From Deltaproteobacteria bacterium (GTDB taxonomy: Bacteria > Desulfobacterota > Syntrophobacteria > BM002), in assembly GCA_022340515.1 (NCBI GenBank), contig JAJDNT010000086.1, forward strand, positions 1-38,877: a DNA stretch of 38,877 nucleotides, written 5' to 3'. Both the position numbers and the translations under genes were made by a program. The notes beneath the pieces are model-generated. The model did no database searches. It saw nothing but the letters and a program-made list of their open reading frames with translations, and was not told the origin of the DNA. Below, one piece after another: positions 23,997 through 33,172 of the stretch (the stretch's first letter is position 1; every line of letters starts with the position of its first letter).

Positions 23997-24788
23997 GTGA
24001 ACATAGTTGTCTTGCTTAAGCAGGTGCCGGACACGGAGACAAAGATCAGGATCGGCGGTGACGGCAAAACCATAGACACGAGCGACATCAAGTGGATCAT
24101 GAACCCTTACGACGAATATGCCGTGGAAGCCGCTCTTCGTCTCCAGGAGAGTGCTGGGGCGAAGGTCACCATTCTCAGTATGGGTCCGGAACGAGTGGTG
24201 GAGTCTATCCGCACTGCCTTGGCCATGGGAGCAGACCAAGGGGTTCTGGTCAACGACCCGGGAACAGAAGGGAGTGATGCCTTGGGCAAGGCGAAGGTTC
24301 TGGCAGCAGTACTCAAGAACCTTGAGTTCGACTTGGTTTGCTGTGGCCACAGGGCGGTGGACGATGATGAAAATCAGGTGGGTATAATGGTAGCCGAGCT
24401 TTTGGGAATACCACATCTAGGCTTGGCCATCTCAGTAGAGCTAGGGGATGGCAAGATAAGGATAGTCCGTCCCATAGAAGGTGCTCGCGTTACCCTGGAG
24501 GGAACTCTGCCAGCACTGGTTACCTTTGGCGGTGCTCACGCAGTGTGGAATCCAAGGTATGCTTCTTTGCCGGGGATCATGAAGGCCAAGAAAAAGCCTC
24601 TAGAGACAAAGACCATTGCAGATTTGGGATTGTCCCCCGACGAGGTGGGGATGCAAGCTGCCAAGGTGAAAATAACTGCCATGGAATTGCCAGCGGAGAG
24701 ACAAGCAGGTCGGGTCCTTGAGGGAGAAACCTCTGACAAAGCTAAAGAGTTGGTGCGCTTGCTTCACGAGGAAGCGAAAGTCATATGA
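23997..24788 (+). CDS. etfB: Electron transfer flavoprotein beta subunit
   Basis: 263 residues from a GTG start with AAAGGAGA upstream. Family features: NIVVLLKQVPDTE at the N-terminus, NPYDEYAVEAALRL, VTILSMGP, the AMP/FAD loop region 'ALAMGADQGVLV', 'DLVCCGHRAVDDDENQVG' and 'TLPALVTFGGAHAVWNPRYASLPGIMKAKKK', the recognition loop for partner dehydrogenases. With EtfA it accepts electrons from acyl-CoA dehydrogenases. No acyl-CoA dehydrogenase gene lies in the window. Whether this Etf is bifurcating cannot be decided from these motifs. Confidence 0.95.
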   Translation: MNIVVLLKQVPDTETKIRIGGDGKTIDTSDIKWIMNPYDEYAVEAALRLQESAGAKVTILSMGPERVVESIRTALAMGADQGVLVNDPGTEGSDALGKAKVLAAVLKNLEFDLVCCGHRAVDDDENQVGIMVAELLGIPHLGLAISVELGDGKIRIVRPIEGARVTLEGTLPALVTFGGAHAVWNPRYASLPGIMKAKKKPLETKTIADLGLSPDEVGMQAAKVKITAMELPAERQAGRVLEGETSDKAKELVRLLHEEAKVI

Positions 24789-24836
24789 CAACTGTCTAAA
24801 ATGAGCTGAAGTGACTAAAATGTCGAAACTTTTTAG
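24789..24836. repeat. CTAAAATG-type repeat between etfB and etfA
   Basis: CAACTGTCTAAAATGAGCTG followed by AAGTGACTAAAATGTCG and CTTTTTAG. It begins at the base after the etfB stop and resembles the inverted copy at 16217-16264. Confidence 0.5.
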
Positions 24837-24862
24837 AAACTTACTATATTGGGAGAATAAAA

Positions 24863-25855
24863 ATGGCAGAGGGAGTGTGTGTAATAACTGAGTTTCGGGA
24901 AGGCTCATTTCGCCGGATATCTTTCGAAATTGCCAGTGAAGGAAGGAGGCTTGCCGATGAACTGGGGGAACCTCTCGTGGCGCTTGCCCTGGGTGAGTCC
25001 ATTGGAGACTTGGCAACCGATCTCGGTAACTACGGCGTGGAGAAGGTCTACGTGTTGGACGCCCCAAGTCTAAAAGATTACCGGGCTGAGACCTACGTGC
25101 CAGTGGCAGCTGAAATCCTGAGCAACCTCGATCCAAAGGTGATCCTCATCGCCGCCTCAGTGGATGGAAAGGATTTCAGTGCCCGCCTGGCAGCTAGACT
25201 TGGAGCAGGATTGGCCACAGACTGTACCCAGCTCAAGGTGGAGGGAGGTTCTCTCAAGGCCAAGAGACCCATGTACGCTGGTAAAGCCTTTGCTTGGTAT
25301 GAGTGGTCAGATGGATCCTGGCCCCAGATGGCCTCTTGCCGGCCCAATGTAATGGACTGTCTTGCCCCTGACACTTCGAAGAAGGCTGAGGTGGAGAAAG
25401 CCAAGGTGGAAGTGGCTGAGGGGAATCAGACCCAGGTTGTGAACATTGAAAAGGATGCCGGCGGCAAACTGGATCTAACCGAGGCAGATATTATTGTTTC
25501 GGGTGGCCGAGGCATGAAGGGACCAGAGAACTTTGCCATGCTAGAGGAACTGGCGAAGCTTATAGGTGCCGCTGTAGGTGCCTCGCGCTCGGCAGTCGAT
25601 TCGGGCTGGCGCCCTCACGCCGATCAGGTAGGGCAAACCGGCAAGGTGGTCACCCCGAACCTGTACATTGCTTGCGGCATATCTGGAGCAATTCAGCACC
25701 TGGCGGGCATGAGTTCTAGTAAATACATTGTAGCAGTTAACAAGGACCCTGAAGCGCCAATCTTCAGCAAGGTGGATTATGGAGTGGTGGAAGATCTATT
25801 CAAGTTTCTGCCGGTATTTATCGAGGAAGTTAAGACGTTGAAGTCAACCTGTTAA
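24863..25855 (+). CDS. etfA: Electron transfer flavoprotein alpha subunit
   Basis: 330 residues. The C-terminal FAD-binding domain is well conserved: [52 protein letters not shown] and [13 protein letters not shown]. Ribosome site GGGAGAA. It pairs with EtfB to form the soluble electron carrier; the membrane partner is encoded next. The N-terminal half is less conserved, as is normal. Confidence 0.96.
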   Translation: MAEGVCVITEFREGSFRRISFEIASEGRRLADELGEPLVALALGESIGDLATDLGNYGVEKVYVLDAPSLKDYRAETYVPVAAEILSNLDPKVILIAASVDGKDFSARLAARLGAGLATDCTQLKVEGGSLKAKRPMYAGKAFAWYEWSDGSWPQMASCRPNVMDCLAPDTSKKAEVEKAKVEVAEGNQTQVVNIEKDAGGKLDLTEADIIVSGGRGMKGPENFAMLEELAKLIGAAVGASRSAVDSGWRPHADQVGQTGKVVTPNLYIACGISGAIQHLAGMSSSKYIVAVNKDPEAPIFSKVDYGVVEDLFKFLPVFIEEVKTLKSTC

Positions 25856-26020
25856 TCACAAAGCGTATAGTGCAGAGCGAAAAACGTCGTAAACGGTGAA
25901 TGGTAAACGGTGAACAGTTGTAGAAGCATGTCCCAGTCCTTTCACCGTTGACCGTTTACTGTTTACCAAAACTCTATGCCCTATGCTCCATGCCTTTTAA
26001 ATCCGCAATCAGCATTCCGA
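25856..26020. repeat. Word-repeat spacer with long inverted words, before the Etf oxidoreductase
   Basis: GTAAACGGTGAATGGTAAAC and GGTGAACAG on the left mirror TTCACCGTTGACCGTTTACTG and TTTACC on the right, a dyad of about 30 bases per arm with mismatches. Then CTCTATGCCCTATGCTCCATG and AATCCGCAATCAGCATTCCG follow. The open frame starting at 25976 lies in this repeat and adds 20 residues to the next gene that are almost certainly not translated. Confidence 0.6.
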
Positions 26021-26035
26021 AATAGGAGAATTGCC

Positions 26036-28090
26036 ATGCCGGGTCACTTTCCCGCAAATATTCTGTTTGTTTTAATTTTCATTACCGCCAGCGGATTTTT
26101 CCTCCTCACCGTTTACAAGCTTTACCGAATCATGAGGTTGGGTCGATGGGAGGATCGATTTGACCGGCCCTGGGAACGAATTAAAGGTGTGGCAACCTTT
26201 GTTTTAGGACAGCGACGGGTGATAAAGGAGCCAGCCGGCTGGGGTCACTTTTTTATTTTTTGGGGCTTTGTAGTAATAACCATCGGCAGCATAGAGACCT
26301 TTGGAGTTGGTATTTACCACGGTTTTGCTTACTGGAAGTTTCTGGGCAAAGGCGCTACTAGCCTGCTCTATCTCCTGCAAGATCTTCTCTGCCTTGCGGT
26401 GATGGTTGCCCTGGGTATTGCCCTCTACCGACGCTTCGTGATCAAACCCGAACGTTTACTCTATGAGGATCAGCGGGCAGCCAATCAGGACGCTTCCATC
26501 ATCATTGGTCTCATCCTTCTTTTGGTCGTCCTCCTTGTCGGAGCGCGGGCAGTTGAGTATCTTTTGAGCCAAAATGAGGCAGGTAGCTACTTTCCCAAAT
26601 CTGCTTTCATCTCAATTGCTCTTGCAGGCCTGTTTAGAGGAGTGAGTGAAGAAGCCCTACAGGGATGGTACAGTTTGTTGTGGTGGTCCCATACTCTGAT
26701 AATACTGCTATTTCTGGTCTACATTCCTTTTTCCAAACATCTGCACATACTGGGCGCCATCCCCAATGTGTTCTTCCGTCGTTTTGGCTCTATTGGAGAA
26801 CTGAGCAAGATGGATCTGGAGGATGAAACTGCCGAGACTTTCGGTGTTTCCAAAATTGAGGAATTTACCTGGAAGCAGCTTCTAGATCTCTATGCTTGCA
26901 CAGAGTGCGGCCGTTGTTCTGATAATTGTCCTGCCACCCTTACGGGTAAGCCTCTGAGTCCCAAGTTGACAATCCACCATCTGAGGGAGCATTTGCAGAA
27001 AAAGGGCAAAGTGTTGCTGTCCCAACGTGGTAAGGATGAGACAGAAGCAGTCAACCCAGAGGGTGAATTAGGAAGAGCACTGGTAGGCGAAGTCTGCCAG
27101 CAAGATGAACTCTGGTCTTGCACCACCTGCGGCAACTGCATGGAAAACTGTCCAGTTTTTATCGAGCACATCCACAAATATGTGGATATGCGTCGTTATC
27201 TGGTTCTTATGGAGAGCAGTTTTCCTCCAGAAGTGCAAAACGTCATGCGCAACTGGGAAACCAACTCTAATCCCTGGGGTCTGGGTTTTGCTTCCCGCGG
27301 TGATTGGGCCAAGGGATTGCCAGTGAAGACCCTGGCTGAGGATTCTCAGGTCGAGTATCTTTTTTATGTTGGCTGTGCCGGGAGTTTTGATGAGAGGTCG
27401 AAAAAGATCAGTTCTGCCATGGTGACACTTCTGAATGAGGGGGGAGTGAGTTTTGCTATCCTCGGGGCTGAGGAGAAGTGCTGCGGAGAGACGGCACGAA
27501 GAATCGGCAACGAATATCTCTTCCAGACCATGGCAGGGGAGTTGGTAGAAACCATTAACTCCTACGGGGTGCAAAAAATCATTACCACCTGCCCACACGG
27601 ATATAATTGTTTAAAGAACGAGTATCCCCAATTTGGGGGGCAATGGGCAGTCTACCACCACAGTGAGATCCTCAGCCAATTGCTGCGAGCTGGCCGTTTG
27701 CAAACAAAACTGTCTCTGGATAAGCATTTGGTTTTCCACGACTCATGCTACCTGGGGCGCTACAACTCCATTTACGATCAACCGCGAGCCTTGATTAAGT
27801 CAATTCCGGGACTGCGATTTTCTGAAATGGATCGCAGTCGAAACAAGTCATTTTGTTGCGGCGCAGGTGGTGGTAGGATGTGGATGGAAGAAACTCTGGG
27901 GGATCGCAAGATCAACGATGCTCGCACCGAGCAGGCCCTGGTGTTGGAGCCGGATATCATAGGTGTATGCTGTCCATTCTGCACCACCATGTTTGAAGAT
28001 GGGCTAAAAGATCGCAATATGGAAGAAAAGGTTAGGGTTTATGACCTAGCCGAACTTCTGGTCCAGACAGTCAATTCGGAGAAAAAATAG
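26036..28090 (+). CDS. Membrane Etf:quinone oxidoreductase-type protein (cytochrome b, Fe-S, CCG domains)
   Basis: 684 residues from ATG 26036, with AGGAG at 26024-26028; an upstream in-frame ATG (25976) lies in repeat DNA. The N-terminal 240 residues hold about five membrane helices and a NarI-like cytochrome b region with candidate haem ligands His71, His219, His235 and His237. Two 4Fe-4S motifs follow: Cys288/291/294/298 and Cys362/365/368/372. Two CCG domains come next: KCCGET (482-483) and FCCGAGGG (607-608), with CCPFC at 645-649. This is the HdrD/DsrK-like architecture of EtfD or EMO proteins, which pass electrons from EtfAB to menaquinone in anaerobic beta-oxidation. Position right after etfBA supports that role. 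Confidence 0.88.
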   Translation: MPGHFPANILFVLIFITASGFFLLTVYKLYRIMRLGRWEDRFDRPWERIKGVATFVLGQRRVIKEPAGWGHFFIFWGFVVITIGSIETFGVGIYHGFAYWKFLGKGATSLLYLLQDLLCLAVMVALGIALYRRFVIKPERLLYEDQRAANQDASIIIGLILLLVVLLVGARAVEYLLSQNEAGSYFPKSAFISIALAGLFRGVSEEALQGWYSLLWWSHTLIILLFLVYIPFSKHLHILGAIPNVFFRRFGSIGELSKMDLEDETAETFGVSKIEEFTWKQLLDLYACTECGRCSDNCPATLTGKPLSPKLTIHHLREHLQKKGKVLLSQRGKDETEAVNPEGELGRALVGEVCQQDELWSCTTCGNCMENCPVFIEHIHKYVDMRRYLVLMESSFPPEVQNVMRNWETNSNPWGLGFASRGDWAKGLPVKTLAEDSQVEYLFYVGCAGSFDERSKKISSAMVTLLNEGGVSFAILGAEEKCCGETARRIGNEYLFQTMAGELVETINSYGVQKIITTCPHGYNCLKNEYPQFGGQWAVYHHSEILSQLLRAGRLQTKLSLDKHLVFHDSCYLGRYNSIYDQPRALIKSIPGLRFSEMDRSRNKSFCCGAGGGRMWMEETLGDRKINDARTEQALVLEPDIIGVCCPFCTTMFEDGLKDRNMEEKVRVYDLAELLVQTVNSEKK

Positions 28091-28242
28091 CCTGCACACC
28101 TCGGTCAAGGTGCTTTCAAGAAACTCTCGACCTTTCCCACGGATGTGTGTTAGTTTGTCACATAGTGCGAGTCTGTACTATCTCAAAATCATCTCTACCC
28201 TTCCTGCCATCCTTGAGGTGAAAGATACACGGAGGTATAACC

Positions 28243-29928
28243 ATGGAAAAGACCTGGCACCGGTTTTATGACAAGGGTGTTCCTTTTGAAGTGGATTTAC
28301 CTGAGGATCCATTACACAGACAATTAGAGAAAGCAGCCCGAGACTTTCCGCAGGTTACCGCCACTGAGTTCGTAGGGGCACGACTCACCTACCAGCAGTT
28401 GGCCGATCGTGTCAGGAGATTTGCTGCCTCTCTTAGTGAGTTGGGGGTCAAACCCGGGGACAGGGTGGCCATAATGTTACCCAATTGTCCGCAAACCATC
28501 ATCAGCTATTATGCCGTTCTCACTATCGGTGGTGTGGCGGTAATGACCAATCCAATGTACGTGGAAAGGGAGATGATCCATCAGTTCAACGATGCTGGGG
28601 TCAAAGTGCTGGTGGGTCTGGACCATCTCTTTCCACGGATCGCCAAGGTCTGGAAACAGACAAAGGTGGAACAACTTGTCATAACAAGCATTCGTGATTA
28701 TCTCAGCTTCCCACTCAACCTCCTATATCCCCTTAAGGCCAAGAAGCAGAACCTCAATATGAAGGTCCCCTATTCCGATACCATCCACTCCTTCAAAGAT
28801 CTGGTGAAGAACAGCCCTGGCAATCCACCCAGACCAGAAGTAGATATGGCTGAAGTGGCCCTACTCCAGTATACCGGCGGCACCACCGGGGTTGCAAAAG
28901 GGGTGATGCTCACTCACAGTAATCTGGCGGTCAATGTTGCTCAGATTGCTACTTGGCTGCCAGATATCAGGCGGGGCCACGAGCGTTTCCTTTGTGTGGT
29001 CCCTATATTCCACGTCCTTGGGATGACAGCGGTCATGAATTGGCCTATTTGCATGGGCTGCACCATGATCCTGGTGCCCCGTTTCGAAATCAGAGATTTT
29101 CTCAAGACCATCGCCAAGACCAGACCGACTATTGCCATTCTGGTGCCAACCATACTCACCGCCATGGTCAATTACCCCGAGATCTCTAAGTACGATATCT
29201 CCTCGATCAACTACGTGGTGAGCGGCTCTGCCCCCCTACCAATTGAGATCATGAACCGGTTCGAGGAAATCACCGGCAGCGTAATCTTGGAGGGCTACGG
29301 CCTCACCGAGTCATCGCCCGTAACCCACGTGAATCCAGTTAAGAGTAGACGTAAAGCAGGATCCATTGGTATTGCTATCCCCTCTACAGATGTTCGGATC
29401 TTGGACCTGGAGACCGGCACAAAAGAAGAACAGATAGGGCAGACTGGGGAACTGGTGATCAAGGGACCTCAGGTAATGAAGGGCTACTGGAATATGCCGG
29501 AAGAGACCGGCCAGACCATCAAAGATGGTTGGCTTTACACCGGAGACATTGCCCACATGGATGAAGACGGCTTTGTCTTTATCGTGGATCGCAAAAAAGA
29601 CATGATTATTGCCGGCGGCTTCAACATCTATCCGCGGGACATAGATGAAGTCCTCTACGAACATCCCAAGATTGCCGATGCAGTGACCATCGGTGTTCCA
29701 GATGAATACCGGGGTGAAACTGTCAAGGTTTTCGTGGTGGCGAAACCAGGAGAGACCTTGACTGAGGAAGAGGTGATTGCCCATTGCAAAGAAAAGCTTG
29801 CTGCTTATAAAGTACCACGGCAGGTGGAGTTTCGTGACGAGCTACCAAAAACCATGGTAGGCAAAGTGCTACGCAAAGAGCTGCGGGCAGAGGAACTGCG
29901 CAAGCTAAAAATAAAAAAAGAGGATTAA
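28243..29928 (+). CDS. fadD: Long-chain fatty acid-CoA ligase
   Basis: 561 residues of the ANL superfamily. AMP-binding P-loop YTGGTTGVAKG (210-220), EGYGLTESSPVTH, the hinge-like GWLYTGDIAHMDEDGF, VDRKKDMIIAGGFNIYPRDIDEVLYEHP and the catalytic C-terminal lysine region LPKTMVGKVLRKEL are all present. It activates fatty acids to acyl-CoA via an acyl-AMP. Ribosome site CGGAGGTAT. It follows the Etf genes, matching a beta-oxidation module. Chain length preference cannot be read. Confidence 0.93.
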   Translation: MEKTWHRFYDKGVPFEVDLPEDPLHRQLEKAARDFPQVTATEFVGARLTYQQLADRVRRFAASLSELGVKPGDRVAIMLPNCPQTIISYYAVLTIGGVAVMTNPMYVEREMIHQFNDAGVKVLVGLDHLFPRIAKVWKQTKVEQLVITSIRDYLSFPLNLLYPLKAKKQNLNMKVPYSDTIHSFKDLVKNSPGNPPRPEVDMAEVALLQYTGGTTGVAKGVMLTHSNLAVNVAQIATWLPDIRRGHERFLCVVPIFHVLGMTAVMNWPICMGCTMILVPRFEIRDFLKTIAKTRPTIAILVPTILTAMVNYPEISKYDISSINYVVSGSAPLPIEIMNRFEEITGSVILEGYGLTESSPVTHVNPVKSRRKAGSIGIAIPSTDVRILDLETGTKEEQIGQTGELVIKGPQVMKGYWNMPEETGQTIKDGWLYTGDIAHMDEDGFVFIVDRKKDMIIAGGFNIYPRDIDEVLYEHPKIADAVTIGVPDEYRGETVKVFVVAKPGETLTEEEVIAHCKEKLAAYKVPRQVEFRDELPKTMVGKVLRKELRAEELRKLKIKKED

Positions 29929-29942
29929 TATTTTCTCTTCCG

Positions 29943-30120
29943 GTAGGGCAGCCTACCAAAAGAAAAGTCCCCCCTTTATCCCCCCTTTATCGAAGGGGGG
30001 AAATTTCTTGGAATCACTTTAAAAACGTCCCCCTTCCCTAAAGGGTACTTGAGGGGGGTTTTGTAATTAACTGTGAAAGTTTTATTTGGCGGGTACGGCC
30101 TGAGACGAGACCTGCCCTAC
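29943..30120. repeat. Palindromic non-coding element with terminal inverted repeats
   Basis: GTAGGGCAG (29943-29951) and CTGCCCTAC (30112-30120) are perfect 9-bp inverted ends. Inside are two tandem CCCCCCTTTAT units (29969-29979, 29980-29990), an AAGGGGGG arm at 29993-30000 pairing with the second, and CCCCCTTCCCTAAAGGGTAC then TTGAGGGGGG. It resembles a miniature transposable element or REP-type palindrome. No target-site duplication is evident (the flanks were only checked by eye). Confidence 0.5.
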
Positions 30121-30141
30121 TATTTTTGAACTGAGAATGTG

Positions 30142-30912
30142 ATGCCTACTGTAGAGGTTGAAGGACGGACCATTCATTATTTAACGGGAGTAAATGGGAT
30201 CGCCCCAGGCAGGCGGAACATAATTTTTCTCCATGGAGCTGGAGGCAACGCATTTGCCTGGCAGAACCAGCGAAGGGGTCTGGACCCGGGAGTGAATACC
30301 ATCTGCGTAGATTTACCAGGTCATGGCCAAAGTTCCGGTCCAGGCTATACAAGTATCGCTGAATACAGCCAGTGGCTGCTGCACTTTATTGATGGCCTAA
30401 AATTAACCGGTGTGATTGTTGCTGGACATTCCATGGGCGGAGGAGTGATTCTTGAGGCAGCGATCTCGCATCCGGAGATATTTGAGGCTCTGATACTTGT
30501 CGGCACTGGAGCCCGCCTCAAGGTGAGTGCCGAAATATTTCAGAGTTTTGAAAGGAATTTTGCCTTAGCAGCAGAGCGGCTGGTGCGTAAGTGCTATGGC
30601 CCAGGAAGCTCGAAAAAGCTGATCAAGTGGGGGTTGGAACAACTGTTAAAGGAGCTTCCGGAAGTCGTTTTGGCTGACTTCCGGGCGTGCCATGGCTTCA
30701 ATCGCATGGATGATGTTGCTCAGATTGAAAACCCCGCCCTGATAGTCTGCGGCAGTGAAGATATTATGACTCCACCCACATATTCCCAGTTTCTTGCCGA
30801 GAAGCTACAGCGAACAACCTTGAGAATTGTTGAAGGAGCAGGGCACATGGCTATGGTGGAAAAGCCTTTCGAGGTCAATGCTTCGATACTGAAGTTTTTA
30901 GCAGGTCTCTAG
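30142..30912 (+). CDS. Alpha/beta-fold hydrolase
   Basis: 256 residues from ATG 30142 (GTG 30139 adds one). Oxyanion loop FLHGAGGN, nucleophile elbow GHSMGGG with Ser97, acid Asp207 (CGSEDIMTPP) and His235 (GAGHMAMVEKP) give a full catalytic triad. It is close to the MhpC/PcaD-like general esterase group; the substrate is unknown. Only a weak ribosome site is seen. It follows the acyl-CoA ligase, separated by the palindromic element, so it may not be in that operon. Confidence 0.88.
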   Translation: MPTVEVEGRTIHYLTGVNGIAPGRRNIIFLHGAGGNAFAWQNQRRGLDPGVNTICVDLPGHGQSSGPGYTSIAEYSQWLLHFIDGLKLTGVIVAGHSMGGGVILEAAISHPEIFEALILVGTGARLKVSAEIFQSFERNFALAAERLVRKCYGPGSSKKLIKWGLEQLLKELPEVVLADFRACHGFNRMDDVAQIENPALIVCGSEDIMTPPTYSQFLAEKLQRTTLRIVEGAGHMAMVEKPFEVNASILKFLAGL

Positions 30913-30949
30913 CTTAGCCCGGATCTTTTATGAATAACCTGCTGCGACC

Positions 30950-31924
30950 ATGGATATGGCCGTCATTCCTGGACTTATGAACTCCATTAAATCTCAACTC
31001 AAAGAAGGTTTACTTGCCGGCATCCGTAAAGGATGGAATGGTTTTGTTTGGATGGTCAAGATTCTGCTTCCCATATCTCTTCTGACCGCCTTGTTAGCAT
31101 GGAGCGGTTGGCTCGAGAAAGGTCAGGTTATCATCCAACCTGTCATGGACTGGCTCAGCCTTCCGGCTGTTGCTGCCCTGCCTTTGATGATTGGCATGCT
31201 AACAGGAATCTACGGGGGGATAGCGGCAATGGTGGTTCTTCCTTTAACCACAAAGCAGATGACCCTCATAGCCATTTTCCTCCTCATGGCCCACAACTTG
31301 ATCCAGGAAGGGGTGATTCAGGGCAAATCTGGGATCAATCCCGCTAAGGCGACGGTTTTTCGTTTGATATGCGCCACCTTGACGGTGATGGTTGTGGCTT
31401 CCTTTTTGGAGGTTAATACTAACGGCCCAGCAGCCCCCGTGGCCTCCCATGTGATGAGGCAGCCATTCTTGCTTATGTTATGGGAGTGGGCAGTGACCAG
31501 TTCGAAACTGTGCCTGAAGATTTTTTTGATCATAATGACTATCCTAACAACTCTGGAAGTGTTCAAGAAAGTGGGCTGGATAGAGCACATAGTCAGGCTG
31601 TGCAGACCATTCCTCAAAGCTTTGGGTCTCAGCGAAAAAGCCGGAATTCTTTGGATGACTGCTGCCATCTTTGGTTTGGCCTACGGGGCGGCGGTAATTG
31701 TTGAAGAGGCAAATGAGGGGCATCTGGCCAAGGAAGAATTGGAGGCATTGCACCTTTCCATTGGCATCAATCATTCCCTGATTGAGGATCCAGCTCTGTT
31801 CCTAGCCCTGGGATTGAGTGCTTTTTGGCTTTGGATTCCACGACTAATAGCCGCTGTCATCGCTGTTCGCCTTTTCAGTTTGTACCACCTCCTGTTCACC
31901 AAGGGTCAGTCCGCTGAGCTTTAA
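30950..31924 (+). CDS. Nucleoside-recognition (Gate) domain membrane protein
   Basis: 324 residues, strongly hydrophobic with about eight predicted membrane segments. Two Gate-like repeats are seen: 'GFVWMVKILLPISLLTALLAWSG' with 'ALPLMIGMLTGIYGGIAAM', and 'VFKKVGWIEHIVRLCRPFLKALGLSEKAG' with 'FGLAYGAAVIVEEA'. Members of this family (SpmA/SpmB-like, NupC gate) are poorly characterised transport-related proteins. The ATGs at 30950 and 30977 are both possible starts; neither has a strong ribosome site. The function cannot be assigned beyond family. Confidence 0.75.
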   Translation: MDMAVIPGLMNSIKSQLKEGLLAGIRKGWNGFVWMVKILLPISLLTALLAWSGWLEKGQVIIQPVMDWLSLPAVAALPLMIGMLTGIYGGIAAMVVLPLTTKQMTLIAIFLLMAHNLIQEGVIQGKSGINPAKATVFRLICATLTVMVVASFLEVNTNGPAAPVASHVMRQPFLLMLWEWAVTSSKLCLKIFLIIMTILTTLEVFKKVGWIEHIVRLCRPFLKALGLSEKAGILWMTAAIFGLAYGAAVIVEEANEGHLAKEELEALHLSIGINHSLIEDPALFLALGLSAFWLWIPRLIAAVIAVRLFSLYHLLFTKGQSAEL

Positions 31925-32161
31925 AAAATCCATTACAAATATGCAAAATATTTCATCAGAATGTGAAATGATAAATTCATACTGCCCGCTGCTAACTGTT
32001 TTGCCATGCTTTTGCCAATAGGGACAAGCCCTTGGTATTGTGTTAGAATAAAATCGCTTGTTAGCAGGGAAAGCTGGGTGGCGAAACCGCCCAGAAAATT
32101 GGCCATGAAAAATTTCATCTGGTATCCATTGGCTCGAAGAGCAAATTAACAGGTATTTTAT
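31925..32161. other. Intergenic region upstream of the J-protein gene
   Basis: 237 bases with no open frame of note. A possible sigma-70 promoter is TTGCCA (32015) with 18 bases to TATTGT. A hairpin TGGGTGG-CGAAA-CCGCCCA lies near 32075-32094 in the probable leader. No CIRCE element is visible. Confidence 0.35.
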
Positions 32162-33100
32162 ATGGCAGGTAAAGACTATTACAAAATTCTTGGGGTGAAT
32201 AAGAATGCCAGCAAGGAGGAGATAAAAAAATCTTATCGAAAGCTGGCAATGAAATATCATCCTGACCAGAACAAAGGCGACAAAGCTTCGGAGGAGCGCT
32301 TTAAAGAAGTAAACGAGGCCTACGCTGTCCTCGGCGACGAGGAAAAGCGTAAACAGTACGACATGTTCGGTGCAGAGGGCTTCCAACAGCGGTTTAGCCA
32401 GGAAGACATTTTCAGAAACTTCGATTTCGGCCAAGTATTCAGGGAGTTTGGCTTCGGCTCAGAGGATGTGTTCGGGCGCATATTCGGCGGAATGGGTGGA
32501 GGCCGCCGACCTTTCGGAAGGGGTGGAGGTGGCTTCTATTCCGGTCGTCCCTTTGGGCGTGCTGCCCAGCAGCCCCAAAAAGGTGCTGATCTCGTCATGG
32601 ACATGCAAGTGAGCTTAAAAGAGGCAGTATTTGGCGTTTCCAAAATAGCAGGTTTCAATCGAGGCAGCGGGGTGGAGCGGGTTACAGTAAAAGTTCCGCC
32701 TGGAATCTCCAGCGGCAAGAAGCTTCGTATAGCTGGAAAAGGACAGGAAGGTCAATGGGGAGGTCCGCCAGGTGATTTATTGATTAAGATTCTAGTGGCA
32801 CCCCACTCGGTCTTCGAGCGCAGTGGTGATAACCTTGTGGTCACCAGAGAGATCAGTCTTAGCCAGGCGGTTTTAGGTACTCAGATAGAGGTCCCCACCC
32901 TAGATGAAAAGACACTTAGCCTCAAGGTGCCACCAGGAACCCAAAGCCATACACAAATGAGGATAAAGGGACACGGAGTACCTCATTTCAATAAAACAGG
33001 GAGGGGTGATCTTTTCGTAAAGATCTTGGTGCTTCTACCTAAATCCCTCACGCCAGAGCAGGAAGAGCTGTTCAAAAAGCTTGCAGAGCAAGGCATGTAG
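32162..33100 (+). CDS. CbpA-type DnaJ co-chaperone
   Basis: 312 residues. The J domain (1-70) has the HPD motif at 33-35, needed to stimulate DnaK. A glycine/phenylalanine-rich linker follows ([36 protein letters not shown]), then the two substrate-binding beta domains ([36 protein letters not shown]). The cysteine-rich zinc domain of true DnaJ is absent, which places it with CbpA. It is alone, without dnaK or grpE. Confidence 0.93.
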   Translation: MAGKDYYKILGVNKNASKEEIKKSYRKLAMKYHPDQNKGDKASEERFKEVNEAYAVLGDEEKRKQYDMFGAEGFQQRFSQEDIFRNFDFGQVFREFGFGSEDVFGRIFGGMGGGRRPFGRGGGGFYSGRPFGRAAQQPQKGADLVMDMQVSLKEAVFGVSKIAGFNRGSGVERVTVKVPPGISSGKKLRIAGKGQEGQWGGPPGDLLIKILVAPHSVFERSGDNLVVTREISLSQAVLGTQIEVPTLDEKTLSLKVPPGTQSHTQMRIKGHGVPHFNKTGRGDLFVKILVLLPKSLTPEQEELFKKLAEQGM

Positions 33101-33172
33101 CCAGCCCTCATAGCTAGCCATCTTCAATTGAGAAAATCCGAGGTTTGGAATACATCCAACCCATAAGAATAT

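Noticed and set aside
25976-26035. 20-residue N-terminal extension of the Etf oxidoreductase
   Set aside because: The bases belong to a word-repeat spacer, and a good ribosome site (AGGAG) stands before ATG 26036.
28140-28180. Second TetR operator before the acyl-CoA ligase gene
   Set aside because: Only TCACATA-like half similarity to the palindrome at 23112; the other arm is missing.
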